NCBI RefSeq assembly: GCF_003851045.1
Contig: NZ_BFBX01000043.1
Coordinates: forward strand, 1-64,000
Direction of reading: 5' to 3'
Source: Paenibacillus sp. 598K
GTDB taxonomy: Bacteria > Bacillota > Bacilli > Paenibacillales > Paenibacillaceae
DNA: 64,000 nt
Part shown: positions 15,868 through 25,772 of the stretch, one piece after another
Position numbering within the stretch: the first letter of the stretch is position 1
Layout of the letters: each line of letters begins with the position of its first letter
Program-made: the position numbers and the translations under genes
The notes under the pieces: generated by a model
The model's database searches: none
Seen by the model: only the letters and a program-made list of their open reading frames with translations
Told to the model about the DNA's origin: nothing

Positions 15868-18800
15868 TCAGGAGGAGACCAGCTCCCTCACCATTTGACC
15901 TCTTTCCAGCTTCAATGTCTTGTCCGCCAAGGGGAAGAAGCGGTCGTCATGCGTTACCACAATAATACACTTTCCTGCAGACTTTAACTGCATCAGCAAT
16001 TGTTGATAGAAGAACTCGCGGAACTCAGGGTCCTGCTCGGCAGCCCACTCGTCGAACAGCGAGACCGGTTTGTCCTCCAACAAGCTCACCAGCATGGCCA
16101 AACGTTTTTTTTGTCCGGTTGACAGCTTGGTCGTCGAGAAGCGCCCCTCTGCTACCATCACCTTGTCATCGATCTGCAGCAGCTTCATATTTCGCGTGAT
16201 CTTTTCTTCTGCAGCGGCGGTTTCCACGCCATACAGTGTATCGAATAAATAATAGTCGCTGAAAATGACCGAAAACGCCTCCCCTAATTTGTCTTTGGAT
16301 AAGCGCTTTCCGTTGACAAGCACCTCGCCCTCCGCAGGAACATACAGACCCGTCAAAATTTTCACCAAGGTGGACTTCCCGCTCCCGTTGCCGCCAGTAA
16401 TAAAGATCAGCTCGCCGGCACGAAACGTAAAATTAATCGGCCCCAACTCGAAGGTCTCTCCCCGTTCGTCCTGATACCTGTAAGTGACATGCTTTAACTC
16501 GATGCATATCGGTCCGGGAACCGCCGATTCGTCAGGGGCGACGGCCTTTTCTTCAGCAGCGATAGTCGTCCTCTCCTCATCATGCATCGAATCAAGCTTC
16601 CCCTCGAACAGATTCAACCTTTTCCATATGACCTGCAACTGCATAACGTTAGGGATAAAATTCAATATGCCATGCACCGGCCCGATCATATACAAAATCA
16701 CCAGCACATAGTTCTGCAACAATTCATTCGTTACATCGGCCAGGAGCAGCGGTGCGCCAAACACAATAGCTCCAAGCACAAAAGTAAAAAGCAGTTCTCC
16801 GACAACAAAAACATTGACCATTTTCAACGAGCCTTGCACGTTCGTTTCCCGATTTTGCTCGCAGCTTTTCATCATATCCTGCCTGAACGCTTCACGTTTG
16901 GAGCGATGCAGATTCAGCTCCTTCAAGCCCTGGACCAGGTCATTGATGAATCCAAAGAATGCTTCCTGCGTATCGCGATTTTTATTCCAGAACACATGGG
17001 CTTGTTGTCCAATCGATCGGTACAGTGCGGCAGCAAGCACGATGACGCCGATCGCAAGAAGCAGCCCAAAGACATTTTTGGCTCCTAAATAGACAAAACA
17101 AAACACGACCGTAACCAGACTCGTGACGCCTTGCAGCAGCATTCGCGGCAGTTCGCTAATGGCCGTTGTGTCATTATTCAGCGCGGTATGAATTTGGCCC
17201 CGGTCCAATTGCTCCAGCCTTTCATAAGACGCATGAAGCACTTTGTCAATCAGTCGCCGCCTCTTGTCGAAGACGATGTTGCTTGTCAGCGCGATGAGGT
17301 GGGTCTGTACCAGCTTCGAGCCGATCACATACACCACTACCGCTGTAACAAAATACAAAAACCAATCCCATGAGGTGTTCTCATTGGACTGATTCAGCTT
17401 CTCGTTAATGATGAAAATAATCGAAGCGTTGCCGAGTCCCGTAACAATCCCGACTACCGTCAGCTGAAAGTATAACTTCTCCCCCTCGTCCGGGAAAAGA
17501 CGCGTCAGCAAAATGTAAGCGCAAAACACCAGGCCGCCGCCAAATATAGAAAGAATGCCGGGAATAATCGTCGCCGGACCCCAAACCTTCACCGCGGACC
17601 AAGGCATTTGTTCAAAGAATACATGAGGCATCCGGTACAACACAGCCGCAAAACCAACCAGAAAAAGCAGCACATAAACGGCCAACCGAATACTTTTCCA
17701 GCCGTTATGCCGGAACTTTCTTTTCCCCTGATACAGCTGGTATATAACCTGACCTATGGCCCCTGCGCTGGTCGCCATCATGAGCATCAAAAAAAGGATC
17801 ACTATACTAAGCAGTTGATCGAGATCCGCCATCCGGTCTGAACTGATTTTGGCAATCGGTTTATCATCCAGTATACTTTCGATGCCCAAGGCAATGCCTT
17901 TAGTAAAGGAGGAATTGATGTTCGCCATGACGCCTATCCCTAGCCCTGATTCCGGACGAAGGAGAATGTAGGAGGAATAGTTCGGGTTGCTGCCGCCATG
18001 ATGCAGCTCGCCCCCTCCACTCTGAACAACCTCCCACCCTCCCGCGTAAGAAGCCCCTTCAGCATCGGGCGGTACTTGACGATTCGGCAAATGGCTCTGA
18101 CGGATAGCCTCCACAAGCACACCGTCTGTGGAAGCCTGATCCCCGCCCAGCTGGATTTGCATCCATTTGCCCAGGTCATTCGCGCTCATAATGATATACC
18201 CTGCTGCGGTATTTCCACGGTACATAGGCGCATCGTAGGCTGTCGGTCGAAAAAAGCTCATTTTATAGCCTGTAGCCATGGTATTCAATTGAGGCTTTTC
18301 TACTCCAAAGTGAGTATCTTTCAGGCCTAACGGCGCCAATACCGTCTCCCTCATAAACTGCTCGTATGACTGTCCGGTAACGCGCTCCATAATAAGCGCC
18401 AACACATCATAATTGATGGTCGCATAATTGAATTGCTCTCCTGGATTAAATTCCAGCTCATGCTCCAGCAGCATCCTGACGGTTTGCTCCAACGCATCGT
18501 CTCGCACCGAAGCGGGGATATAACCTATCGTTCTTGGAGAGATGCCGCTGGTATGATGCAGCAATTGCTCAATGGTAATGTCTGCGTAGTTATCAGAGAA
18601 CCACGGTATATATTGGCTAACGGGATCTGCGGTATTGAGCAGCCCTTGCTTCTCCAACCAATAGATGCCTGCGGCGGTGAAGGCTTTACTATTGGAGCCG
18701 ATTTCGAATAACGTATCTGAGGTCACCTTGGCAGAGTGCTCCTGATCCGCCTCTCCGAAGCCCCGGTTAATTAAAACTTGATTATCCCTTACGACGATAA

Positions 18801-19017
18801 GCCCGAGCCCTGGTAGGTTCCCCTTGTTCATTTGTTTTGTAACATATTGCGTAATCGTCTCCACCTGGTTCTCGTAGCTGACAGGCGACGCTGTCGCGTT
18901 CCTCCCTCCAAATGAGAAGACAATAGGCATGATTAGTAACAAGACCATGATGACGACTATACGTTTCGCCTCTTTGGATCGAGTCGACGAACGATCCTTG
19001 TCGATGCTAATCGTCAT
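15868..19017 (-). CDS. S12 peptidase fused to cyclic-peptide-type ABC exporter (ZmaM/PamJ-like)
   Basis: A 1049-residue prodrug-activating peptidase and exporter. After a membrane anchor (residues 20-36) comes an extracellular class C beta-lactamase/S12 domain (~48-410) with Ser108-x-x-Lys111 (SNSK), Tyr198 (YAT where YSN is usual) and 'HHGGSNPNY' as third motif. Membrane helices follow (~430-760), then an ATPase domain with Walker A 'GGNGSGKST' (~875), signature 'LSTGQKKR' (~967) and Walker B. The ABC half resembles SyrD/PvdE-type exporters. ZmaM and PamJ share this layout and remove an N-acyl-D-Asn leader during export; the operon's first NRPS activates Asn and epimerises it, so the fit is strong. 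The ATG at 19017 overlaps the previous stop. Confidence 0.9.
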   Translation of the reverse strand: MTISIDKDRSSTRSKEAKRIVVIMVLLLIMPIVFSFGGRNATASPVSYENQVETITQYVTKQMNKGNLPGLGLIVVRDNQVLINRGFGEADQEHSAKVTSDTLFEIGSNSKAFTAAGIYWLEKQGLLNTADPVSQYIPWFSDNYADITIEQLLHHTSGISPRTIGYIPASVRDDALEQTVRMLLEHELEFNPGEQFNYATINYDVLALIMERVTGQSYEQFMRETVLAPLGLKDTHFGVEKPQLNTMATGYKMSFFRPTAYDAPMYRGNTAAGYIIMSANDLGKWMQIQLGGDQASTDGVLVEAIRQSHLPNRQVPPDAEGASYAGGWEVVQSGGGELHHGGSNPNYSSYILLRPESGLGIGVMANINSSFTKGIALGIESILDDKPIAKISSDRMADLDQLLSIVILFLMLMMATSAGAIGQVIYQLYQGKRKFRHNGWKSIRLAVYVLLFLVGFAAVLYRMPHVFFEQMPWSAVKVWGPATIIPGILSIFGGGLVFCAYILLTRLFPDEGEKLYFQLTVVGIVTGLGNASIIFIINEKLNQSNENTSWDWFLYFVTAVVVYVIGSKLVQTHLIALTSNIVFDKRRRLIDKVLHASYERLEQLDRGQIHTALNNDTTAISELPRMLLQGVTSLVTVVFCFVYLGAKNVFGLLLAIGVIVLAAALYRSIGQQAHVFWNKNRDTQEAFFGFINDLVQGLKELNLHRSKREAFRQDMMKSCEQNRETNVQGSLKMVNVFVVGELLFTFVLGAIVFGAPLLLADVTNELLQNYVLVILYMIGPVHGILNFIPNVMQLQVIWKRLNLFEGKLDSMHDEERTTIAAEEKAVAPDESAVPGPICIELKHVTYRYQDERGETFELGPINFTFRAGELIFITGGNGSGKSTLVKILTGLYVPAEGEVLVNGKRLSKDKLGEAFSVIFSDYYLFDTLYGVETAAAEEKITRNMKLLQIDDKVMVAEGRFSTTKLSTGQKKRLAMLVSLLEDKPVSLFDEWAAEQDPEFREFFYQQLLMQLKSAGKCIIVVTHDDRFFPLADKTLKLERGQMVRELVSS

Positions 19018-20045
19018 GGAGCTGCACCCCGATGGCAAGGGATCGAGCTTTCGAAATCGGCCTCTTGCGAGTGCAGCCAGTCCACCCACTCGGGATTATA
19101 GATCGTATCCAGGTACGGCGTGCCGCCATCTGTACCCAAAAAAACGACCGTAGGCCTGATGCTCCGGTCGCTGACTGCAAAATATTGCTGGATCGCATAG
19201 TAAACGCTCCCGGTAGACCCTCCTACAAACAAGCCATGCCGTTCGAATATTTCGCGACATGTGATCGCCGCATCCGGCTCCGATACATGAATGACTTCGT
19301 CGATGCTGGCCTCGGCCAGCAGGCCCGGCTTGATGCTTGAGCCTATCCCCGGGATGTAGCGCTTCCGTGGCGGCTGATCGAAGATAACCGATCCCACCGT
19401 ATCGATGCCGATGATTTTAATGGCGGGGTACCGTTCGCGCAACAGCTTGGAGAGTCCCGTTACGGTGCCGCCAGAGCCAACCCCTACAAATGCATAGTCC
19501 AGACTATCGAACCTATCGGCCAGCTCCGGTCCCAATCCAACATAATAGGCGCGGAAGCAATCAAAGTTCCCGTACTGATTAGTCCAGTAGCAGTCGCTTA
19601 TCCTGCTTTGCAATTGTCTCACCCTCTCAAGCCGGTTTAACAGGTAGCCGCCCGTTTCATCACGTTGCGACACCTTCACCACCTCGTAAGCCATATGCTT
19701 CAGCAGTTTTTCTGTCATAGAGGAAATGTTGGGATCGATCACGGCAATAAATCGAATGGCGACCATTTTGCAAATGGTCGCCAGCGCAATGGCAAAATTG
19801 CCTGAAGAGGATTCCACCACAATCGTATGCTCTGTAATATCTCCTCGCTTGATGGCCTCGCTAAGCACGTATAAGGCCGGTCTGACTTTGATACTGCCAG
19901 TCAAATTCAAAAACTCCAGTTTGCAAAACAGGTTGATATGCGTATGATGGAGCTGAATCAATGGCGTCTGACCCACGCTGTCTGACAAAGCCTCCAGCTT
20001 ATTTAAAGTCCATTCTTGCCATCGTAGGGATTGTCCAGTCAACAT
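19014..20045 (-). CDS. sbnA: SbnA-like 2,3-diaminopropionate biosynthesis enzyme
   Basis: A 343-residue PLP-dependent enzyme of the cysteine-synthase fold. 'LTGSIKVRPALYV' carries the PLP lysine (Lys53) and is the variant seen in SbnA, which joins O-phosphoserine and glutamate into N-(1-amino-1-carboxy-2-ethyl)-glutamate. The PLP phosphate loop 'GVGSGGTVTGL' and 'VESSSGNFAIALA' are intact. SbnA normally works with SbnB, which releases L-2,3-diaminopropionate; no SbnB is in the window. The neighbours suggest the diaminopropionate is built into the peptide. GGAGG lies nine bases before the ATG. Confidence 0.85.
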   Translation of the reverse strand: MLTGQSLRWQEWTLNKLEALSDSVGQTPLIQLHHTHINLFCKLEFLNLTGSIKVRPALYVLSEAIKRGDITEHTIVVESSSGNFAIALATICKMVAIRFIAVIDPNISSMTEKLLKHMAYEVVKVSQRDETGGYLLNRLERVRQLQSRISDCYWTNQYGNFDCFRAYYVGLGPELADRFDSLDYAFVGVGSGGTVTGLSKLLRERYPAIKIIGIDTVGSVIFDQPPRKRYIPGIGSSIKPGLLAEASIDEVIHVSEPDAAITCREIFERHGLFVGGSTGSVYYAIQQYFAVSDRSIRPTVVFLGTDGGTPYLDTIYNPEWVDWLHSQEADFESSIPCHRGAAP

Positions 20046-20064
20046 CCTCGTCGACCTCCATTGC

Positions 20065-23000
20065 TCATTCGTGTCCAGCCTTGCGTCTCATCTCAAGAGA
20101 AATTTCACGGATGAATTTCGCAAGGACCGGCTTCAGCGATTCCCGCGCTGCAGCTACATCACTAGGCTTCATCGGGCGTTTGCGATAAATACTAGCGACA
20201 AACTCATTGACAAGGCGGCTGGACCTAGCCAGGACCGCATCCCCTAATTGATGCAGCTCTGTCGCGTTCACAGACGCATAGCAATCAAGCACCGTCTGTA
20301 TCCATAGCTCCATCCCTCCAAGATGGACATAAATTTCGTTCAGCGCTTGGTCCAATGACTCGGCTTCCAGATGGCTCTGTTCCGCCAAGGCGAGAATCGC
20401 ATCGCATGCTCTCCCTGTCTGTTGTCTCTGCTCGAGCATCGACATCAGTTGAGCGAACTGCTGCTCATAGCTGTAACGGAAGGGCGATTCCTCATCCGGC
20501 AAGCGTTCCAATATTAAAAAACATCGCGCTTCCTCCATCAAAGAATGATAGATTTCTTCGATAGTCTGGTATGTCGTGGTGAACGGAGCATAGGATATTT
20601 TGTGTTGCGTATGACGAGTCAGATGATTATGATTCATAATCGTGTATAACTGTTTGTCGTCATCATATCCGGTCAAAATCGTCAAGTGATCCGTATGTTC
20701 CTTCCGATAGAACGGCGTATAGAACGTAAAATACTCATCAAAGGCAACCATCACCGGTAGATGTTGGTCCAAATAACCGGCCAGCTTGACATGCAGAAGG
20801 TTTGGATCCTCGACCTGCTCAAGGCGTACCCGGTAGCCGAATTGTTGGAGCAATTCGTTGTCCGACGGATATCCGATCACCTTTTGTTGATCATGGTAGC
20901 GAAATAAAAATCGGTCGTCCTGCAGCTCAAAGCCGCGTTTCATGCCAAGCATCAGCTTGAAATGCTGAATAAGCCCCACCTCTGCGTCTGACATCATCAA
21001 TGCCAGACCCCGGTCATAACAATTGAATTGGCGCCAGGACAAGTTGTTGGCATAGTCATACCTGTCCTGCTTGGCCGGCCCCTGTCCTGCTGCGTGCGTC
21101 CGCTCTGCAAACTCTGACGGGGACGCAGCATGTATTTGAACCTCCGGCTCGACGGCACGGCGCTCACTCTGTTCTGTCGGCGCCTCCGCCGTTGTGTCCA
21201 GAAATCGAGCAAGCTCGGCGATCGTCAGGTAGTTAAAAATATCTGTGACATCGACCTCTCGTTGAAGATGATTGGCGATGTGGCTCGATAATCGGACCGC
21301 AATGATCGAGTCCCCGCCCAGTTCATAAAAGTTGTCATGGATATTCAATTCCTCGTGACCTAAAATATCCCCCCAAATATCGGCCAGCTGTTGTTCCATA
21401 CCCGTATAGGCTTCATTTGATCGACCGAGCAGTCTTACGCGTCTCAGCTTCGCAGCCTGTGCAGGAGTCGAATGATCGGCCGTTTGGGCTTGCTTATCCA
21501 CTTCGATGCGAATGGCAGAAGAGAGCCTTATCGGCAGTTGTCCATCGATCGCCTGCAGTCGTCCATAATTCAGCTCGCCGACGAGCAGTTGGCCTTGCGG
21601 AGCCATCAGTTGTTGTCTGAGTACATCCAGCGCCAGCGCGGTCGGCAGCGGCTTGAAGATCGCGTCCTCGGAGACAGCTCCAAAATCGACGGCCATCCCG
21701 GTCTCCCTCCAGGCGCTCCAAGCGATGGCCACCGTCGGCTTGCCTTGCGAAGCCCTCGCTTGCGCGAAGGCATCCAGGTACGCATTGGCCGCCGCATAAT
21801 CGCCCTGGCCAACCCCGCCGAGCCAGCCGGTAATCGAAGAGAACACGACAAAAAAATCAAGCTTGTCCTCCTCGGTGCAACGATCCAGTATCGCTGCTCC
21901 GCGCACCTTGGGCGACAGCACATCCTTGAATACAGACTCGGGCTTCTGAAATAAAAACCCGCCTCCTGCCACACCGGCTGCATGAATCACGCCGTTAATG
22001 CTCCCGAAGCGTTGGCGCAGTCCGATGCATAACGATGCGACAGCATCGTCATCTGCGATGTCTGCCTTGCAGTAGACGATCCGCGCTCCTGCGGCCTCCA
22101 GATCACGGAGCCTCTCCATCCGGGTGGCCCGCGCAGCATCTGGCGAAGCTACCCGCCTGTCGCTCCAGTCCTCCCCGGGCGGCAGTGCCGTCCTGCCCAC
22201 CAGGGCGATCGTCACCTTCGGATTCATCTCTGCCAGCATGGAGGCGACTTCAACTCCGATGCCTCCCAGCCCACCTGTAATCATATATACGCCTTGCTCC
22301 TTAATGGCTGCATGTCCGGCAGGAGGAGGCGCGGTCGCGTGATGCAACGTCAGACTATAGCGGAGACCCCCGCGATAGACAATCGGAGACCGCCCATCTT
22401 TACCCGTATCCCGCACAATCTGCTCCACCACATCGACGCTGCCATCGCTATCGATTCCTATACAACGAATCGTCTGATGTTCTTGATTGATGACGTTGGC
22501 CAATGCCAGCAAGGCACGATTCCGGGGAACTACGGCGGCATCGTCAGCAGCGACCTGATATGCGCGTTGCGTCACAATCGCCAATGTAAGCCGTTCATGC
22601 AGCTTCGCGCGCAACAAGGCCCGGAGCAGTCGATACAGGTCGGTGATCAGCTCTTCATCGGAATGATGCCAGAGCGCCGGAGCCATGAAGATGACCGTTT
22701 GGAAGCGCTCGTCCCGCAATCTGTCCATCATGTCGTCAAAGGAGGCCTGGGTCTGATGACTGCTCATGACAAGCTCAACGGCAGGACGGGCAATCTGACT
22801 CTCGCTAGAGAGGCACGGGTAATCCTTGTCGTAGCTCAATATCGCTATAGCTCCTGACGACGGCTCGGACGCGTGCACCGTCTGCTCCTCTTGCTCCCAG
22901 TTCATCTCCCATAAGAGATGGGCTGCGACAGTCGGTCGCTCCAGCAGTCGCTGCGCAGATTGATCGCTTACTCGTTTGACGGCATACTCATCGATAGACG

Positions 23001-25746
23001 CGAGGAGCTTGCCGTCGAGATCTGTGATGTTCAACTGGAATTTCACAATTTCTCCTTGCGCGTGGTTGCCCTCGAGGAACCGGCATACGCAATACAGCTC
23101 GCTCGGCAGTGGATGATGCAGGATCACATTTTTGTACGAAAACGGGAGATACAGCTCATTCCCCAGCAGCCCGCAGTACACCATGCTCCCTACCGCGCTA
23201 TCCAATAGTCCCGGATGAAGGGCGTAATGATGCAACGCTTCCGTCTCGGCTAGCTCCAGCTGACTCAATACAACGTCGCCATGAAGCCAGGCCCGCTTTA
23301 CATTTTTGAAGCGCGGCCCATAGCTCTGGTCAAGATTTCCATTGTAGATGTCCGTCGATGTCAAGATGCTGTGGGCATCCTGCTGCAAGCCAGCCACATG
23401 GACAGGAGCGGCGGCTGGCAGGTCATGCACAAACCCCAGCTTCCCTTGCGCATGGTCACGCCACTGGCGATCCCCCGCCCTCTTGCTCATGACCTTGAAG
23501 TGAATCGTCTCGCCTTCTCTGCGGATGACACTCTGCAGTTGACACGCCTCGCGCTCTGCCAGGATGACAGGCTCCAGGAAGACGAAGTCATACAATCGGG
23601 TAACCGGGAGACTCCGGTAGGCTCGCCCAGCCTGGATCGCCATCTCAAGGTAGGCGGTGCCTGGCAGGACATACTGTCCAAACAGCTTGTGCTCGGCTAC
23701 GATCCAGTTGTCCGTATCGATCGTAGAGACGAATAAGGACAGATCGACGGAATCCCACACCTTGGCGTGCAGGAGCGGATGCGCCAAGGGCTCGGCATAG
23801 CCGTGAGTACGAGCATCCAAGGCGCGATGCCGGCCCTTGTCAAGCCCGCTCGTATCGGGCCAGCATCGCTTCCGTTCGAAGGGGTATACCGGCAGATGCA
23901 CGCGTTTTTTCGCGGTGAATCGGTAGAGGTTTTTCCATGACACCTCCACGCCTTGCACATAAACACCCGCCAGCTCGCGAAGGCCCTCTACAGCCAGCTC
24001 CCTCACCATCTCTTGCACCAGTCGCTCCGCCTGTCGATCCGCTGCGACGCTTTCCGCTGTAGCCATCGAGGCTCGCTTATGCCAGCCGTAGCGAATATCG
24101 GGATGAGCCAGCGATTCGAGGTCGCTTGCACAGGCCGTATTTAATTTGACCCTCAGATCCTCCAGCCCTTCGCAGACGATCGCCAAACGATAGCTGTGAT
24201 GCGCTCTCCCCACATTCGCCGTATAACAGATAGCATGAATCGAATGCTGCATCTCTTCGTTAGCGAGCCAGGACTGATAACGCTTGAGCAAGCTTCGCAG
24301 GCTAGCGGGCGTCATCGCCGACAAGGTCAGGACTCCGATTGCCGCTGCAGGCTGCCGGTCCTCCCTTGGAGCAGGCGCCTCCTCCAACACGAGATGCACG
24401 TTTGTCCCGCTCAAGCCAAATGAGCTGATGCCTGCCCGGCGGGCTGAAGTTCCTGTATCCCAGCGCGCCAAGGTATCGTTGACGTATACCGGCGAGGTTT
24501 CGAAGCGGATGTTCTGGTTGGGCCGGATGAAGTGAAGGTGCGGCGGCAGTTGTTTTTGCTTCATCGACAACAGCACCTTCATCATCCCGGCAATGCCTGC
24601 GACATGGTCGGTATGCCCGATATTGGATTTTACCGAGCCGATGGCGCAGAACTGCGGACGCTCCGTAAACTGGCGGAAGGCTCGCTCCAGTCCGTCTATC
24701 TCCACCGGATCGCCCAGCTTCGTGCCCGTCCCATGAGCCTCCATATAGCTAATCGTTGCAGGATCGATTTGCGCGGCTTTCCAGGCTTGCGTGATGCACT
24801 CCTGCTGCGCGATTGAGTTCGGAGCCGTCAGACCCGCCGAGGCGCCATCCTGATTAACTGCGCCTCCCTTGATCACGCCATGGATCGAGTCGCCGTCCGC
24901 CAATGCCCGCTCGAGCGGTTTTAAGAGGACGGCGCCTACGCCTTCGCCCATGCCGGTTCCATCGGAGCGGTTGTCGAACGCTTTCGTCCTGCCATCGGAG
25001 GAGAAGATCCCCAGCTCATTGCTGCCATCGTCGAGCGTCATCAGGATGAGCTTCACCCCGCCGGCAAGCGCCATGTCGCACTCCTGCCTGCGGATCGCCT
25101 GACATGCCAGATGGACGGCCATCAGGGAGGAGGAGCACGCAGTGTCGACTAACAGACTGGGGCCTCTCAAGTTCAACAAATAAGCGATCCGCGAGGCGAT
25201 GACCGATTTGATATTGCCGACTGTAGCCGAGGACATCAGCTCTGGATCGATTTCCTTGATCATCCGCTTGTACTCTTCGCCAAAATCGCTGCTAAAGCCA
25301 ACGAAGACACCCGTTCGACTGCCCAAGATGCTGTCCCCGCCATAGCCCGCATCCTCTATAGCCTCCCAGCTGCATTCCAGGAACAAGCGCTGATTTGGAT
25401 CCATCAGCCCGGCCTCTTTGGGCGACAGCCGAAAAAAAGCAGGATCGAATTTGTCGATCTCATCCAGGTACGCTGCTTTCCGAAACCGCATCTTTGCTTC
25501 GCTCAGACCGTTTTTATGCAACAGCGGCAGCAGATCCCGCTTCCTGTCGGCAGGCAAGTCGCGGATGCTGTCCTCGCCGTTTTGCAGTCGATGCCAAAAC
25601 TCCGTCGGATTGCTCGCTCCGCCAAACCGACAAGCCATCCCGATGACAGCGATGCTGCCGCTTGTCGAGATGTCCCGGTCTCCTGCATGAGAAGCTGCCT
25701 CGCCGCCCTCCAGCCTAAAACGATCCAGCCTCAGATTCTTGCTCAC
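20065..25746 (-). CDS. Trans-AT PKS: KS-DH-KR-ACP with BtrH-like C-terminal domain
   Basis: A 1893-residue polyketide synthase, by gene order the last module. KS (~30-450) has DTACSSS, HGTGT and NIGH. There is no AT domain. DH (~660-940) has 'EHKLFGQYVLPG' with the catalytic His and 'HPGLLDSA' with the Asp. KR (~1150-1350) has TGGLGGIG and 'GQGDYAAANAYLD'. ACP Ser is in GGDSI (~1477). Residues ~1570-1893 are a papain-like BtrH_N-type domain with a candidate nucleophile Cys (NCYDRG, ~1576) and His (HTDHLTILTGY, ~1686). BtrH moves an acyl group from a carrier protein to an amine, so this domain may release the chain as an amide in place of a thioesterase. GAGGAGG precedes the ATG. Confidence 0.9.
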   Translation of the reverse strand: MSKNLRLDRFRLEGGEAASHAGDRDISTSGSIAVIGMACRFGGASNPTEFWHRLQNGEDSIRDLPADRKRDLLPLLHKNGLSEAKMRFRKAAYLDEIDKFDPAFFRLSPKEAGLMDPNQRLFLECSWEAIEDAGYGGDSILGSRTGVFVGFSSDFGEEYKRMIKEIDPELMSSATVGNIKSVIASRIAYLLNLRGPSLLVDTACSSSLMAVHLACQAIRRQECDMALAGGVKLILMTLDDGSNELGIFSSDGRTKAFDNRSDGTGMGEGVGAVLLKPLERALADGDSIHGVIKGGAVNQDGASAGLTAPNSIAQQECITQAWKAAQIDPATISYMEAHGTGTKLGDPVEIDGLERAFRQFTERPQFCAIGSVKSNIGHTDHVAGIAGMMKVLLSMKQKQLPPHLHFIRPNQNIRFETSPVYVNDTLARWDTGTSARRAGISSFGLSGTNVHLVLEEAPAPREDRQPAAAIGVLTLSAMTPASLRSLLKRYQSWLANEEMQHSIHAICYTANVGRAHHSYRLAIVCEGLEDLRVKLNTACASDLESLAHPDIRYGWHKRASMATAESVAADRQAERLVQEMVRELAVEGLRELAGVYVQGVEVSWKNLYRFTAKKRVHLPVYPFERKRCWPDTSGLDKGRHRALDARTHGYAEPLAHPLLHAKVWDSVDLSLFVSTIDTDNWIVAEHKLFGQYVLPGTAYLEMAIQAGRAYRSLPVTRLYDFVFLEPVILAEREACQLQSVIRREGETIHFKVMSKRAGDRQWRDHAQGKLGFVHDLPAAAPVHVAGLQQDAHSILTSTDIYNGNLDQSYGPRFKNVKRAWLHGDVVLSQLELAETEALHHYALHPGLLDSAVGSMVYCGLLGNELYLPFSYKNVILHHPLPSELYCVCRFLEGNHAQGEIVKFQLNITDLDGKLLASIDEYAVKRVSDQSAQRLLERPTVAAHLLWEMNWEQEEQTVHASEPSSGAIAILSYDKDYPCLSSESQIARPAVELVMSSHQTQASFDDMMDRLRDERFQTVIFMAPALWHHSDEELITDLYRLLRALLRAKLHERLTLAIVTQRAYQVAADDAAVVPRNRALLALANVINQEHQTIRCIGIDSDGSVDVVEQIVRDTGKDGRSPIVYRGGLRYSLTLHHATAPPPAGHAAIKEQGVYMITGGLGGIGVEVASMLAEMNPKVTIALVGRTALPPGEDWSDRRVASPDAARATRMERLRDLEAAGARIVYCKADIADDDAVASLCIGLRQRFGSINGVIHAAGVAGGGFLFQKPESVFKDVLSPKVRGAAILDRCTEEDKLDFFVVFSSITGWLGGVGQGDYAAANAYLDAFAQARASQGKPTVAIAWSAWRETGMAVDFGAVSEDAIFKPLPTALALDVLRQQLMAPQGQLLVGELNYGRLQAIDGQLPIRLSSAIRIEVDKQAQTADHSTPAQAAKLRRVRLLGRSNEAYTGMEQQLADIWGDILGHEELNIHDNFYELGGDSIIAVRLSSHIANHLQREVDVTDIFNYLTIAELARFLDTTAEAPTEQSERRAVEPEVQIHAASPSEFAERTHAAGQGPAKQDRYDYANNLSWRQFNCYDRGLALMMSDAEVGLIQHFKLMLGMKRGFELQDDRFLFRYHDQQKVIGYPSDNELLQQFGYRVRLEQVEDPNLLHVKLAGYLDQHLPVMVAFDEYFTFYTPFYRKEHTDHLTILTGYDDDKQLYTIMNHNHLTRHTQHKISYAPFTTTYQTIEEIYHSLMEEARCFLILERLPDEESPFRYSYEQQFAQLMSMLEQRQQTGRACDAILALAEQSHLEAESLDQALNEIYVHLGGMELWIQTVLDCYASVNATELHQLGDAVLARSSRLVNEFVASIYRKRPMKPSDVAAARESLKPVLAKFIREISLEMRRKAGHE

Positions 25747-25772
25747 ATCTTGTCCTCCTCATGTTCGATCGA

